A stretch of 64,000 bases of DNA from Gammaproteobacteria bacterium (GCA_016218365.1 JACREF010000017.1:1-64000); one strand, 5' to 3'. Positions 51,665 through 60,855 are shown, numbered from the stretch's first letter. Notes: a model not told the origin generated them from the sequence alone. Translations and numbers: made by a program.

Positions 51665-52756
51665 TCACTGCATCAATATGATCGGCGGCGATGGAATCAT
51701 GGGCCCTGCAACTGATCCAATATGATAATATCCATTAGAGTCTTTTGAAGAGGGCTTATCTGATGTGATAACTAAATCATCTACATACATCTTGACGTCT
51801 ACCGACGGATTTGTATATAAGACGCCAGAAATTGTCTTCGAAGTACCAGACCCCCCCCCTGCGATTACTTGACCAGCAAGATAATTAGGCGAAACTTTAA
51901 TTGTATGCCCATCTACAGTAATCTCATTGCCATTTACGCTTGCTACAGTTGTGCTTATACCATTACTACCTGTTACAACTTCACCAACCTGATAATTTGC
52001 AGCATCTAAAAACTGTAACACCTGTTTCCATGGGTCATGATTCCAATATGTAAACAAATAGAAGCTAGTAGCAACATCGTCCTGGCTAACAAGCGTCTGT
52101 GATGAAGTAATGGAACCAATCAATTTTCCATCTTTCCACATTCTTGTATGCGCCATACCACCCTTGTCTTCGGGCTGCGAGTCGAATTTAATATTATACT
52201 CATATGTTTCCCACACACCTTTTACTATCCTATCACTCTGCTCACCAAAGTACTTTGGAATTTGTACGCCTTCATAAATATACCAAAATGGCTGATAACT
52301 TGAGCTGCTTTCTGGAGTTATATACCAGTCATTATATCCAATATGAACACCAGTCGCAGTTTGCGTCTTAACCCGCATAAATTTTAATTTTGGATTTGCG
52401 TCATATGTTGAGCCGACTGGCCAATATGTTCTAACCCTTATCCAAACTTCATCACCTCTTTTAAGTGGCGATGGAAACTTAACTACTCCACCCCATTTTC
52501 CAAAACCTTCCTTCCCTCTGCTATTGTTTAACTCTACTGACTGGCCGCCCTCATATGACTGGGTATTTGAATATATCGTTCCGCTTGCATCTGACGAAAA
52601 TGTGGCGTATCCATTTCCAAAATTATCTGCCCTCAATGCTAGCGGTCCGTTATTAAAATTTAAGCTCATGGTAAAGGCATGGGCAGAGACAGATATAATA
52701 CTCGACATCACTATCAGTAATAATTGTTTTCGTTTTACGCGCATAACTTTCTCCAT
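51665..52756 (-). CDS. Secreted jelly-roll-like protein, candidate polysaccharide lyase
   Basis: Signal peptide; pattern GDEVWIRVRTYWP...KLKFMRVKT...WETYEYNIKFD...MYVDDLVIT resembling lectin/lyase jelly rolls. Confidence 0.55.
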   Translation of the reverse strand: MEKVMRVKRKQLLLIVMSSIISVSAHAFTMSLNFNNGPLALRADNFGNGYATFSSDASGTIYSNTQSYEGGQSVELNNSRGKEGFGKWGGVVKFPSPLKRGDEVWIRVRTYWPVGSTYDANPKLKFMRVKTQTATGVHIGYNDWYITPESSSSYQPFWYIYEGVQIPKYFGEQSDRIVKGVWETYEYNIKFDSQPEDKGGMAHTRMWKDGKLIGSITSSQTLVSQDDVATSFYLFTYWNHDPWKQVLQFLDAANYQVGEVVTGSNGISTTVASVNGNEITVDGHTIKVSPNYLAGQVIAGGGSGTSKTISGVLYTNPSVDVKMYVDDLVITSDKPSSKDSNGYYHIGSVAGPMIPSPPIILMQ

Positions 52757-52777
52757 GACGTCATGGCTATAACTGTG

Positions 52778-53143
52778 TTATAGGTTAACTTGCAACTGAT
52801 TAGAGAACTGGCTTTCATTCCCGCCTTGATCAACAACAGTCATCGCAACATAATAGACACTCCCCCGAACTCCCACTAACATATACTGTGTTGCTGCAGG
52901 ATCAGTTATTGACACCGCATTCGAATAGGGCGCATCCGTCGTCCCATAATATAACTTATATCCAGAAATCTCACCGCTCTTAAACGCGCTCCCATCAATA
53001 CGATCCGTAGGTGCTTGCCAATTAATTTTTACACTTGCTAGATTCATGGCATTGGATGTGTTAGGTACGTGAGCATTCGCCCCACCACCACAACCAGTTA
53101 CTAATGCGGCTATAATGATCAAAATGAATGATATCTTTGTCAT
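52778..53143 (-). CDS. Fibronectin type III-like lipoprotein
   Basis: Lipobox ALVTGCGGG; KINWQAPTDR...ISGYKLYYGTT...YYVAMTVVDQGGNESQFSNQ. Confidence 0.8.
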   Translation of the reverse strand: MTKISFILIIIAALVTGCGGGANAHVPNTSNAMNLASVKINWQAPTDRIDGSAFKSGEISGYKLYYGTTDAPYSNAVSITDPAATQYMLVGVRGSVYYVAMTVVDQGGNESQFSNQLQVNL

Positions 53144-53508
53144 ATGTCTCTCAGAGAAGCCTTAGCTGAATAAGATAACGACATAAAGAGAAGCACTCTT
53201 TGATATATACGTCGCATCTTCTCCAATCAATTCATTCATTTGTATATATATTAACCATCACTAATTTAGTTTAGAATTGACGATCAAAATCTTCGCAAAG
53301 TTCCAGCATAAAGGAAGTAATGAAACGATTACAGAAAGAATCACCCTATGTTGATTATTTATTACGCACATTTTTTATAGCTTCTAAGCACCGCAACAGC
53401 AATAAATGGATGGACAAGAAAGCATGATATTGAAAGATTCAGCCATTATAGACGATATGATTTTACTCAATCATCATTCTGAATTTCATTCAAACTTAGA
53501 AGCCATAC

Positions 53509-54183
53509 ATGAATCATTTATTTAAAACAATCGCCGCAAGACTTCCGTTTAATGTACAGCATGAGTTAAAGAGGTGTTATTTCCGCTCCTTGATCGCTAA
53601 AAATAAGTTTGTAACGAACGAGCCTGAGTTCCAACAACTCGATAGCATGATCTCAGCAGGCGACTGGGTTATCGATATTGGAGCAAATATCGGCCACTAT
53701 ACTAAACGATTTTCAGATATTGTTGGAGCATCGGGGAGAGTATTTGCTTTTGAGCCCGTAGTGGCCACATTTTGCCTGTTAACTGAAAACGCACGGGGAT
53801 TTAAATGTAAAAATGTGACGCTACTAAATGTTGCCGCCTCTGAAAACACAGCAGAAACAGGCGTCTCCATCCCACAGTTTGACACAGGACTCATGAATTA
53901 TTATCAGGCGAGACTTACAAAGGATAGCAATTCCGATGTAAAAGCCATGACATTGTCGTTAGACAGCCTAAACATTAACAATAAAATATCACTTGTCAAA
54001 ATTGATGCCGAAGGTCATGAAAAATCCGTAATTCGCGGCATGACGAAATTAATAGAAAACTGCCACCCAACACTGATTGTAGAAACGAGCGATTACGACC
54101 TGATCGCAGAGCTTAATTCATTTGGTTATAAGCATGAAAGACTCGAGGGATCGCCAAATATAATATTTAAGTATTTGAATTAA
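53509..54183 (+). CDS. FkbM family methyltransferase
   Basis: DWVIDIGANIGHYTKRFSDIVGASGRVFAFEPV; LVKIDAEGHEKSVIRGM. Confidence 0.92.
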   Translation: MNHLFKTIAARLPFNVQHELKRCYFRSLIAKNKFVTNEPEFQQLDSMISAGDWVIDIGANIGHYTKRFSDIVGASGRVFAFEPVVATFCLLTENARGFKCKNVTLLNVAASENTAETGVSIPQFDTGLMNYYQARLTKDSNSDVKAMTLSLDSLNINNKISLVKIDAEGHEKSVIRGMTKLIENCHPTLIVETSDYDLIAELNSFGYKHERLEGSPNIIFKYLN

Positions 54184-54202
54184 TAAAGCCTGCTCTCATT
54201 AA

Positions 54203-55183
54203 TTACGGCATCAATTCACCCACTTGGATATCAAAATCTTGCTTGCATCTTAACCACTTCATTTGCACTCTATCTTTTGCAATCTCCGAACTTATTTTTA
54301 GCGCTATTAAATTTTTTACAGCATTATTTATTGTTAAAGCTATTTCTTCCGCCGCATTTTGTGTATAAATTGCATTATTTTCGAAATAGCTCTTTAGTGC
54401 CGGAGTGTCTGAAAGTATTACAGGCACACCTGCTGCAATCGCCTCATATGCACCACATACCATACAATCCTGCCTTAGAGTAAGAACCATTGCAAGGTCA
54501 GAGTCACACAATCTGTTTAAGTATGATTCATCATCAAGATAACCAGTTAGAATTACATTGCCTGGAATTGAATGCACGTATTTCAGCTCTTTCCCCTTAC
54601 TATTTCCAGTTATGAATATTTCTATATTATCGTCAAGATACTGTCCGGCAGCGATCACCTCTATATAAGGCTCATCTATCGCCCAGCTCGATATACAGAA
54701 AATCTTAATTTTATGGCGCGCACCACTTTTTACTAGATTACTGCAATTCAAATCTGGCAGCGGGTCTGGCAAGATCACAGGCCGTCCATTTTTTGATCGC
54801 GCGTACTCTGCCAGCAATTCATTTGTAACAATCGTTAAATCTGCCTCTCTAATAATGAAGTCTGCAAGTAAATTAAGAATAAATATCCTCCCTTCAAATG
54901 GCTTTATTCCTGCATTATGTGCATCAATTATCACCGTTGTTTTAGTTAATTTTCCATATAAAATTGAAATTGAAGCGAGAATTAAGGAAGGATTCTGAGC
55001 AAAGATGACGCAGGGGCGCTCTTTTCTATAGAGCATGAACGTAGCAAAGCTAGATTTTATATATCTTCTTAAGAATCCACGATGTTCAGATATTATCTCA
55101 TGAAGTTCACAGTTGAGGGATTTGCTCATTGATCTATTTCTTTGCTGCTTCTCCCATGTCACCCATAATTTATTACTTCTCAT
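54203..55183 (-). CDS. GT4-like glycosyltransferase
   Basis: TVIIDAHNAGIKPFEGR; LCDSDLAMVLTLRQDCMVCGAYEAIAAGVPVILSDTPALK. Confidence 0.8.
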   Translation of the reverse strand: MRSNKLWVTWEKQQRNRSMSKSLNCELHEIISEHRGFLRRYIKSSFATFMLYRKERPCVIFAQNPSLILASISILYGKLTKTTVIIDAHNAGIKPFEGRIFILNLLADFIIREADLTIVTNELLAEYARSKNGRPVILPDPLPDLNCSNLVKSGARHKIKIFCISSWAIDEPYIEVIAAGQYLDDNIEIFITGNSKGKELKYVHSIPGNVILTGYLDDESYLNRLCDSDLAMVLTLRQDCMVCGAYEAIAAGVPVILSDTPALKSYFENNAIYTQNAAEEIALTINNAVKNLIALKISSEIAKDRVQMKWLRCKQDFDIQVGELMP

Positions 55184-55241
55184 CCCAGAATTGTCTCCAT
55201 AATAGCTTTATAACTAAAACCATATCCAACTCAACTAGAAA

Positions 55242-56795
55242 TTATTCAACCCTACCTCTCAATCTAAAGAGTGAATCGTAAATTCCATTGTAACAATACT
55301 GAAATTCATCTACTCCTTTCTTATACGGATCATGAATAACAAGCCTTGACGGATTGGAAAACATACCCAATAAATATATATCTATATTTCTGTCAATCAT
55401 TTTGTGCACTGCAACAATATGGTCTGGCTCCATAATGAAAATGCAATCTCGCTCATTAAAATATATGGATGTCAGATTTCTTGAGCGATGACTTTCCAGG
55501 TCAATTCCAAATGTTTTTGCATTATGAATGGCTTCGTCATTAGCCGGGATATTGCCGTCGGTCTCAAACCCACACGATATTGCATTAAACCCAAAACTCC
55601 GCGCAAGTTGCTCTGCAAATGGACTGCGGCAGACGTTACCCTTGCAAACAAAAACCAGACGGTCATATTGTGTTAGATCAATGTCAGCAGCGCCTGAAGA
55701 AATCTTGCTCATCACCTTATATAGATAATTATTTATTAATATCCTGGCACTACGATGGTGTAATCGCATACGGCCGATGAAAATTTCCGCAATCCTCATA
55801 AATGGTGAGCACACCATCTTCAAATTTAGCAAATCTTCTGGAAACGATATGCGACTCATCATATATGATTTGTAGGATTGTGTTTGCACGATATCCACAT
55901 AACCATGTACTGTGGTCAGTGCGCCAGAATATCCATTATCCTGTAGATAGCTTATCTCCCTCATTCCAAAATCGTGAATCCTTCCTGTCGGATAAATAAA
56001 TATATTCAATGAATCTCCTAACTGGCTTCTCAGCCTTTTCCATGACCCATCTATCTCCTCCTTCATCTCATCTGGGCTACACCGCGATATCACAGCATGT
56101 GTCGCTGAATGTGATGCGATTGTTACCCCTATCTTTTCCAACTCACGCGCCTGACCCCAGGTCATTGGCTGATAACCTTGCGCTGGCACATCGGTCAAAT
56201 GCACATTCAGCAGCTCTGCAATCACCTGTATCAGTCGGTTGTGTTCCTGGTTACCCACCTTTTTGAGATAATCACGCACCTCACGCATTACCGCCATGCG
56301 CTGCCGGTTTGTCCTGATATCGCGGCTTTGATCCAAACCAATCTGCGCAAGATCGATCTTCTCTTGCTCGGTAGCTGTAAACATATAACGCAGCCGGGAA
56401 TCCCATGGCCATAAGTTGCCATCAATAAATCCGGTAATCAGCCCGATCGTCACCGGGCACTTGTATTTGATAAATATCGGTGCCGCGATTGTAGCCTGAT
56501 CGATAAAGCCATCATCGATAGTGAAAGCCACCGCCTTGGGTGGAAGCTTCCTCTTGCCCTGCCGCGCCTCGATGATGTCTTGGACTGACACAAAGTTGCA
56601 CCCATATTTCTTCATGGTCTGCAATGCGGACTCAAGGTAAGGCGCGGTGATCCCGACACTGCCATGCTCGGGATCTTCAAAGCGGTGCATGTAGAAGATG
56701 ACGGCGATGTTTCTGGCAGGGTGGCTCAACAGCCGGTCAATCAGCGGATTGGCGGTACACAACACATAAATCGTTTTAAAAAACTTATTGACCAT
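55242..56795 (-). CDS. NodB polysaccharide deacetylase fused to a C-terminal low-molecular-weight protein-tyrosine phosphatase
   Basis: NodB motifs AFTIDDGF and ASHSATH; C-term VFVCKGNVCRSPFAEQLARSFG (CX5R P-loop) and distal IHDPYKKG (DP general acid). Confidence 0.9.
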   Translation of the reverse strand: MVNKFFKTIYVLCTANPLIDRLLSHPARNIAVIFYMHRFEDPEHGSVGITAPYLESALQTMKKYGCNFVSVQDIIEARQGKRKLPPKAVAFTIDDGFIDQATIAAPIFIKYKCPVTIGLITGFIDGNLWPWDSRLRYMFTATEQEKIDLAQIGLDQSRDIRTNRQRMAVMREVRDYLKKVGNQEHNRLIQVIAELLNVHLTDVPAQGYQPMTWGQARELEKIGVTIASHSATHAVISRCSPDEMKEEIDGSWKRLRSQLGDSLNIFIYPTGRIHDFGMREISYLQDNGYSGALTTVHGYVDIVQTQSYKSYMMSRISFPEDLLNLKMVCSPFMRIAEIFIGRMRLHHRSARILINNYLYKVMSKISSGAADIDLTQYDRLVFVCKGNVCRSPFAEQLARSFGFNAISCGFETDGNIPANDEAIHNAKTFGIDLESHRSRNLTSIYFNERDCIFIMEPDHIVAVHKMIDRNIDIYLLGMFSNPSRLVIHDPYKKGVDEFQYCYNGIYDSLFRLRGRVE

Positions 56796-56851
56796 ATAGA
56801 ATCGCTTTCAGTCCCTGCATCGATCTACTATAGAGTTTATTGGCCCTGTTT

Positions 56852-58027
56852 ATGAGCACTATTGTACTGCTTGGTGGCAACCAGCGATCGACCCTGGCGG
56901 TGACGCGCTCACTGGGTCGGCGCGGCCTGCGTCTCATCATTGGTGACCGCAGCAAGCGCTCACTGGCCGGCCAGTCCCGGTATTGCAGCGCACGCTTTCA
57001 GTATCCTGATCCTTTTGATGCGCCGGAGGCGTTTGTCGACGCTGTCAGTGCTGCCTGCCAGGCGCAGCATGCCACCATGCTGCTGCCGACCACCGATATC
57101 GACACCCAGGTGGTACTGGAGCATGCGGCGCGATTCCCCGGCGTAAACCTGCCATTTGCCCCCTATGCCACCATCAATCAGCTCGCCGACAAGTATCAAC
57201 TGATGCAGCTGGCGTCTCAACTGGGCGTTGCCATCCCCAAGACCTGGTATATCGATGACCCGGCAACGCTTGATTCACTGCTGCCCGAGATCACCTACCC
57301 GGTCATCATCAAACCTGCGGCCTCTGTCATCAAGCATGAGGGCCGCTGGCTGGCCAGCCGGGTGCAACGTGCTGACTCCGAAGCTGAACTCAAATCCATT
57401 ATAACGCACAGCCGCTACCTGACCCATCACCGCTTCATGTTGCAGCAATATATCGCCGGTCATGGCCAGGGGATCTTTACCCTGTATGATCACGGCAGGC
57501 CGGTGACGTTCTTTTCCCATCAGCGCTTACGCGAAAAACCACCTGCCGGCGGCGTCAGTACCTTTTCGCGCAGCGTCGCAGTCGATCCTGCCTTGCAGAC
57601 CATCGCCGAGCAGATCCTCGGGCAGGTTGACTGGCATGGTGTGGCGATGATTGAGTTTCGCATCGCGGACGATGGCACGCCCTATCTGATGGAGATCAAC
57701 ACCCGCTTCTGGGGCAGCTTGCAGCTGGCCATCGACGCCGGCATCGACTTTCCATGGCTGCTGTATCTGCAGGCCACTGGCCAGCCCTTGCCCGCAGCGT
57801 CTGATTATCGGCTCGATCAGAAACTGCGCTGGCTGCTCGGGGATCTTGATCATTTGTACCTGGTATGGCGCGATCGCGATCACCAATATGATTTGGCCGA
57901 CAAGCGGCGTGTCCTGGCGCAGTATATGAATTTCTTTACCGGCACTACGCGTTATGAGACGCTGCGCCTCAATGACCCACGGCCATTTTTGTTTGAACTA
58001 CGCAATTATTTCTTCACCAAGAACTGA
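56852..58027 (+). CDS. ATP-grasp family protein (carboxylate-amine ligase-like)
   Basis: IVLLGGNQRSTLAVTRSLGRRG, YPVIIKPA, VAMIEFRIADDGTPYLMEINTRFWGSL. Confidence 0.9.
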   Translation: MSTIVLLGGNQRSTLAVTRSLGRRGLRLIIGDRSKRSLAGQSRYCSARFQYPDPFDAPEAFVDAVSAACQAQHATMLLPTTDIDTQVVLEHAARFPGVNLPFAPYATINQLADKYQLMQLASQLGVAIPKTWYIDDPATLDSLLPEITYPVIIKPAASVIKHEGRWLASRVQRADSEAELKSIITHSRYLTHHRFMLQQYIAGHGQGIFTLYDHGRPVTFFSHQRLREKPPAGGVSTFSRSVAVDPALQTIAEQILGQVDWHGVAMIEFRIADDGTPYLMEINTRFWGSLQLAIDAGIDFPWLLYLQATGQPLPAASDYRLDQKLRWLLGDLDHLYLVWRDRDHQYDLADKRRVLAQYMNFFTGTTRYETLRLNDPRPFLFELRNYFFTKN

Positions 58028-58088
58028 TTTCAGAAGTAAGGGCTGGGCAGGCCGCCTGGAACCTGGGTCCAGCGCCTCTATGATTAAA

Positions 58089-58164
58089 TGGTGCCGGAGA
58101 TAGGAGTCGAACCTACGACCTTCGCATTACGAATGCGCTGCTCTACCAACTGAGCTACACCGGC
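58089..58164 (-). tRNA. tRNA-Thr (anticodon CGT)
   Basis: Minus strand GCCGGTGTAGCTCAGTTGGTAGAGCAGCGCATTCGTAATGCGAAGGTCGTAGGTTCGACTCCTATCTCCGGCACCA folds as a cloverleaf with encoded CCA. Confidence 0.95.
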
Positions 58165-58238
58165 ATGGTGGATGCCCGAAACGGGCGCGAAAAGCCGCGA
58201 AAGTATAGCGGATACACCGTATTATCGACAAGCTTGGC

Positions 58239-59348
58239 TCATACTGGAGCCTCCAGTGACCGCGGCTGGTAGGCGCGGGGATCGACAATGGTTTGATTGC
58301 CGGTGATCAGATCGGCCAGCAAACGGGCGCTGGCCGGCGCCATGACCACACCGTTACGAAAATGACCACTGTTTATATAGAGCCCCGCCAGCCCAGGGTG
58401 GGTCCCGATGATCGGCACCCCGTCGACCGAACCAGGGCGCAACCCGGCCCAGTGCTGCTCGATGACAGCGTCTGCCAGCGCTGGCACGGTGGCCAGGGCC
58501 ATCGCCCGCAGACTGTCGAAGGCCTCCGTCGTCGTCTGTTTGTCAAAACCGACATATTCGACGGTACTGCCAACCAGCACCCGGCCATCGCGACGCGGTA
58601 TCAGGTAATGCCCCTGATCAAGCACGATATGCCGGATCAGACCGGGCCGGGCCCTGAACAACAGCATCTGACCGCGGACCGGTATCACCTGCTGCACCCC
58701 GTCCAGCCCTGCCAGCAGGCCGCCAGTCCAGGCGCCGCTGGCGATAATGACCCTGGATGTCATCCATGTGTGTTGCGCCGTCACAACACCGGTGACACGA
58801 CCCGCCTGTGCCAGCAGCCGCTGCACCACACTCCCCGTTTCGATCCGCACCCCGTGATGCAATGCCGCCTTACACGCCGCCTTCAGCAGCTCGGGATTAC
58901 GTACCTGGGCGACCTCGGGCAACAGCAGTGCCGGTCGATTCGAGGTTACTGACAACCTCGGCTCCAGGTATTGCATTTCCCGGGGCTCGACCCGCTGATA
59001 GCGGATGCCATGTCGACGCAGCCAACCCTGCGCCATGTCATCGCCATCGTCGAGCTGTAACAACCCGCAACATTGCCACTGCGGGTCAATGCCACTGTCA
59101 CTGCGCAACTGCTCGATCAGGGCCGGGTAATGGGCCTGACTCCAGGCCACCAGGGTCTGCACCGGCCCCGGGTAACGCCACGGGTACAGCGGCGACAGTA
59201 TCCCGCCGCCGGCCCACGAGGACTCTCGACCGGTCTCGGCATTGCGCTCCAGCACCGTGACCTTCAGGCCGCGGACCGCCAGCTCGCGGGCCGTCAACAG
59301 GCCGATCAGCCCCCCGCCTACGACAATACAATCACTTGCTGCTGCCAT
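58239..59348 (-). CDS. thiO: Glycine oxidase ThiO-like FAD-dependent oxidoreductase
   Basis: SDCIVVGGGLIGLLTARELAVRGLKVTVLERN; ESSWAGGGILSPLYPW; GHFRNGVVMAPASARLLADLI. Confidence 0.9.
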   Translation of the reverse strand: MAAASDCIVVGGGLIGLLTARELAVRGLKVTVLERNAETGRESSWAGGGILSPLYPWRYPGPVQTLVAWSQAHYPALIEQLRSDSGIDPQWQCCGLLQLDDGDDMAQGWLRRHGIRYQRVEPREMQYLEPRLSVTSNRPALLLPEVAQVRNPELLKAACKAALHHGVRIETGSVVQRLLAQAGRVTGVVTAQHTWMTSRVIIASGAWTGGLLAGLDGVQQVIPVRGQMLLFRARPGLIRHIVLDQGHYLIPRRDGRVLVGSTVEYVGFDKQTTTEAFDSLRAMALATVPALADAVIEQHWAGLRPGSVDGVPIIGTHPGLAGLYINSGHFRNGVVMAPASARLLADLITGNQTIVDPRAYQPRSLEAPV

Positions 59349-59451
59349 GGCAACAGTATACTGCGCCCGGACTGTGATGACGACGCATGAACACCTCAAG
59401 CCAGTACAGAATCCAGACGGCGCAGCCGCTAATCGAGTGCAGGGGGACACT

Positions 59452-59862
59452 ATGAGTAAATTCCGCATCAGACGCCGGCGCCTGCCTGTCATTGAGCTGC
59501 TGATCACCGGGTCACTGGTCGCGCTGGCCGCCTCAATCGCCTTTCCCAGCTATGAAAAGAGCATACGTGTCGCCCATCGCCATGATGGACAGACCCTGCT
59601 ATCGCAGGTGATGAAGGCTGAACAGGATTATTTTGCCATGCATCAGCACTATACCGACCAGCTCGACCTGCTGGGCCTAACACTGACGACCGGCGGGCGA
59701 ATCAGCTCCAGCGAAGGGTATTACCGCGCTCACGCGGCCTTCTGTACCCCGAAAAACCCGGACTGTATCGCATTGATCGCCATCCCGCAGGGCAAACAGG
59801 CGGCGGACGGCGACCTGATGCTGGATTCACGGGGCAGACGCAGTCCGACCGAACACTGGTAA
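59452..59862 (+). CDS. Type IV pilin-like (PilE-like) protein with atypical prepilin motif
   Basis: RRLPVIELLITGSLVALAASIAFPSYEKSIRVAHRHDGQTLL...AEQDYFAMHQHYTDQL. Confidence 0.75.
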   Translation: MSKFRIRRRRLPVIELLITGSLVALAASIAFPSYEKSIRVAHRHDGQTLLSQVMKAEQDYFAMHQHYTDQLDLLGLTLTTGGRISSSEGYYRAHAAFCTPKNPDCIALIAIPQGKQAADGDLMLDSRGRRSPTEHW

Positions 59863-59883
59863 AATGGCACACTGCCGGCACGC

Positions 59884-60043
59884 TTAAGAAAACTCAGATT
59901 AATTCAAAAATTACCACAGCCGTCATTCCCGCGAAAGCGGGAATCCAGGTATTACAGGTAGTTATGGATACCCGCTGAAGCCTGCCCTCGACCCGATCGG
60001 GGGCGGGCATGACGACAATGCGAATTAATCAGAGCTTCCTTAA
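59884..60043. mobile_element. MITE-like element, copy 2 (160 bp)
   Basis: Same length as copy 1, about a dozen mismatches by eye; same inverted ends and internal palindrome. Confidence 0.75.
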
Positions 60044-60130
60044 ACTCAATAATTATCTCCTGAATACTCTCGACAGGCTGCGCCGCTTGAGCCGCGCCGC
60101 ACACCCTCGCACACCGTGTTCTCAAAGGGA

Positions 60131-60739
60131 TTATTGAGTCAGCTTACCCATGCCAACCTTCAGCTGGAAGAACCATAACGCCATCAGCTTGGGGTGGACC
60201 TTAGGGATATAGGTTATATTGAGCGCCACCCGGTCATTGCCAAAGGATGCCACCGGCAACAGACCTGGAAACGGATTATTATCTTTATAATCCTCACGCG
60301 TCATCAGAAAGGCGACCAGGCCGACATCGATATTGGGCATGATATTGTGCGTCCCGGACACATGAAACCGCCTCATCATGCCACCACCGGCATAATACGA
60401 AGGGTTATACATCGAATCCTCGAAACCTGACACGGCCATAAACGGACGCCACAGCGGGTCGCGCTCCAGCGGCATGTCGTACTGGATACCCAAACCCCAG
60501 TTTTTCTCATTGAGTTTCTTGGTGGTATAGGGACTCTTATTCAGGTGCACGGCCTTGCCATTCAATATCAGATTAAGCTCACCGCCCGAGGCGGCTGATA
60601 TCGCGCCCATCAGCATCACTGCTACTAACCATTTAGCCATGAGCCCACACCCCCATGGCAGATATAACGACCAAGACGCCAATTTATTGACGACCCTGCT
60701 GGCGGGCAAACGAGCTGCGCCCTGCTCTGCCAGGCCCAC
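60131..60739 (-). CDS. Putative outer-membrane beta-barrel protein
   Basis: Signal peptide near MAKWLVAVMLMGAISAASG; alternating beta pattern NEKNWGLGIQYDMP; true start likely internal. Confidence 0.5.
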   Translation of the reverse strand: MGLAEQGAARLPASRVVNKLASWSLYLPWGCGLMAKWLVAVMLMGAISAASGGELNLILNGKAVHLNKSPYTTKKLNEKNWGLGIQYDMPLERDPLWRPFMAVSGFEDSMYNPSYYAGGGMMRRFHVSGTHNIMPNIDVGLVAFLMTREDYKDNNPFPGLLPVASFGNDRVALNITYIPKVHPKLMALWFFQLKVGMGKLTQ

Positions 60740-60855
60740 CGGGATTTATATAACAATATGATCTTAATTATTTTTGATAACAGAGCATGGGGGCTGGGAT
60801 CCTGAAACCCCAGACAATACAGCAGTATATTACAGAATATGCCTAGATCTGGAAC

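Noticed and set aside
53320-53430. Small 36-codon ORF (MKRLQKESPYVDYLLRTFFIASKHRNSNKWMDKKA) before the FkbM gene
   Set aside because: Too short and without recognisable homology to call.
58293-58952. 219-aa plus-strand ORF antisense to thiO
   Set aside because: Shadow ORF of a clear FAD oxidoreductase.
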